Positions 10,957 through 12,197 of a stretch of DNA of 12,197 bases are shown here, piece by piece. The stretch's first letter is position 1, and each line of letters starts with the position of its first letter. The position numbers and the translations under genes are program-made. Source of the stretch: Candidatus Lindowiibacteriota bacterium (GTDB lineage: Bacteria; Lindowbacteria; 2-12-FULL-62-27); NCBI GenBank assembly GCA_023249255.1, contig JAHFCY010000066.1, positions 2,071 through 14,267 on the forward strand, read 5' to 3'. The notes beneath the pieces were generated by a model that did no database searches, was not told the origin of the DNA, and worked only from the letters and a program-made list of their open reading frames with translations.

Positions 10957-12197
10957 AACTGCCATCGCCGGTTCCCGGACCGTGCCCCGCGTTTTCAAGA
11001 TGACGCCACGCGCAATCTCGTTGTACGAAAGGACCTTGAGGTTCGACACCGCCGGCGACAGGAAATCCCAGATGACCGGCCGGATCCGCGGTGACGCCAG
11101 GATGATGGGCGTAAGCCCATCGTCTATGAGTTTTTTGAGTTCGATCCGGAATGACTCGATAAGATCGTGCATTTCTTTCATCGGAAGATTCAGATTGGCG
11201 CCGTCGGCCGTGAAGACGCTTTTCTGATTGATTTTGGATTCAAGATCCGGAGCGAGCATGACGACGTTGATGACGTTGTCGGATTCGCGGATCGATTCAC
11301 AGATGCTGCGGGCAAGCGCGGCGCGGACGGCCTCGGCGCGTGAGAGCGGATCGGGCATCTGCGTTGCCTTGTCGGCGAGCGTTTCGAGGATCGTGACCAT
11401 GTCGCGGATCGAAATGCCCTCCCGGAGCAAGAGTTGCAGGACTTTTTGGACGCCGCCAAGCTGGGCCGTCCGCAGGACCTCGTCGACGAGGGCCGGCGCG
11501 GACTGTTTGACGTGATCGAGAATTTTCTGGGTTTCCTGGCGGGTGAGCAATTCGGCGGCGTGGCGCTTGATGATTTCGGTCAGATGGGTCACGACGACGG
11601 TTGTGGGATCGACGACCGAGTAGCCGGAATGCTCGGCCTTCTCGCGATCTTTTTCATAAATCCAGACGGACGCGATGCCGTAGACGGGTTCCCGGACCGC
11701 CTCGCCGCTCACGGGCTCTTTGACCCTGCCGCTCGCCATGGCGAGAAATCGTTCGGGGTAGACGAAAAATGAGCCGACGGTAACGCCACGGATTCTGGCG
11801 ATATAATCGTTGGCCTTGAGTTGGAGATTGTCGCGGATCCGGATCGGCGGCACGACGATGCCAAGATCAATCGCCGCGCGTCGGCGAAGCGACGCAATAC
11901 GTTCCAGCATGTCCCCGCCCTGCTCGGGGTCGACGAGCGGGATGAGTCCGTATCCGATCTCCAGTTCCATGGATTCGACGTTGAGAAGGGCCGTGACATC
12001 CTCCGGCGATTTCGTCGGCGTTTTCTTTTTCGCCTCCTCCTCTTTTTTGGTTTCCTCCACCTTCTTCTTCTGCTCCGACGCGGACATGGACAGAAGCCCG
12101 GTGACGGCTCCGGCGAGGACGAAGGGGACCATCGGCATGGGCGTGGCGATGCCGAGAAACATGAGCGTGCCGGACGTGATGGCCATGGCGCGGCCGT
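10945..12197 (-). CDS. flhA: Flagellar export gate protein FlhA, N-terminus beyond window
   Basis: The frame is open at the right edge; 416 residues are visible of an expected total near 700. They begin in the last membrane helices (GTLMFLGIATPMPMVPFVL), pass a Lys/Glu-rich linker (about 38-65 of the visible part) and continue into the cytoplasmic FlhA-C domain. Family signatures seen are IGYGLIPLVD, GGDMLERIASLRRRAA, VVPPIRIRDNLQLK, GYSVVDPTTVVVTHLTEII and LLREGISIRDMVTILE. FlhA forms the nonameric ring under the flagellar export gate and docks chaperone-substrate complexes through FlhA-C. The ATG at 12184-12186 lies inside the protein: the residues before it (GRA) continue the FlhA match, so it is not the real start. 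It is the first visible gene of a compact operon. Confidence 0.97.
   Translation of the reverse strand, partial: GRAMAITSGTLMFLGIATPMPMVPFVLAGAVTGLLSMSASEQKKKVEETKKEEEAKKKTPTKSPEDVTALLNVESMELEIGYGLIPLVDPEQGGDMLERIASLRRRAAIDLGIVVPPIRIRDNLQLKANDYIARIRGVTVGSFFVYPERFLAMASGRVKEPVSGEAVREPVYGIASVWIYEKDREKAEHSGYSVVDPTTVVVTHLTEIIKRHAAELLTRQETQKILDHVKQSAPALVDEVLRTAQLGGVQKVLQLLLREGISIRDMVTILETLADKATQMPDPLSRAEAVRAALARSICESIRESDNVINVVMLAPDLESKINQKSVFTADGANLNLPMKEMHDLIESFRIELKKLIDDGLTPIILASPRIRPVIWDFLSPAVSNLKVLSYNEIARGVILKTRGTVREPAMAVPVG

Noticed and set aside
12184-12186. ATG as the start of flhA
   Set aside because: Residues encoded upstream of it to the window edge continue the FlhA match, and the visible protein lacks the FHIPEP region and most membrane helices, so the true start lies outside.

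Overview
The window looks like chromosomal DNA from a flagellated, probably Gram-negative bacterium. It carries FlhA, FlhF and a FliA-type sigma factor, plus a very large exported protein built of beta-helix, FN3-like and FG-GAP/VCBS repeats. Overall base composition is moderately GC-rich. The modular surface protein and two unfamiliar genes in the flagellar operon suggest an under-sampled or uncultured phylum, but I cannot assign one.

Layout. (1) Positions 1-4445, minus strand: one uninterrupted reading frame of at least 1481 codons, running off the left edge. It has a signal peptide, two paralogous blocks of beta-helix plus FN3-like domain, then seven near-identical FG-GAP/VCBS repeats. (2) 4446-6574: an accessory patch with three short plus-strand units. 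These are a small antitoxin-like protein with a PIN-domain toxin (VapC-like), a HicB-HicA pair, and a stand-alone retropepsin-like aspartyl protease. Each unit starts at the same distance (35-36 bases) from a GCTTGAC box, with a -10-like hexamer ending 6-7 bases before the ATG, so leaderless transcripts are predicted. The spaces between units hold degraded minus-strand fragments of the surface-protein gene and copies of its upstream flank. The patch therefore reads as a repeatedly duplicated divergent unit (surface gene one way, cargo gene the other) in which the extra surface genes have decayed. (3) 6575-7089: a gene-free stretch with several inverted repeats, including a TGTGA-N6-TCACA palindrome. 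(4) 7090-7163: tRNA-Arg(UCG), plus strand. (5) 7167-12197, minus strand: a tightly packed flagellar operon read from right to left. Its order is flhA (5' end outside the window), a 27-codon micro-ORF, flhF, a 113-residue two-helix membrane protein, a 21-codon micro-ORF, a 360-residue tail-anchored protein, then fliA.

How the genes fit together. FlhA is the export gate of the flagellar secretion system, FlhF an SRP-type GTPase that places and starts flagella, and FliA the sigma factor for late flagellar genes. The MinD-like FlhG often encoded after FlhF is absent. Two unrecognised membrane proteins occupy its place and are good candidates for lineage-specific flagellar factors. The surface protein next to the toxin-antitoxin patch has no visible functional link to the flagellar operon.
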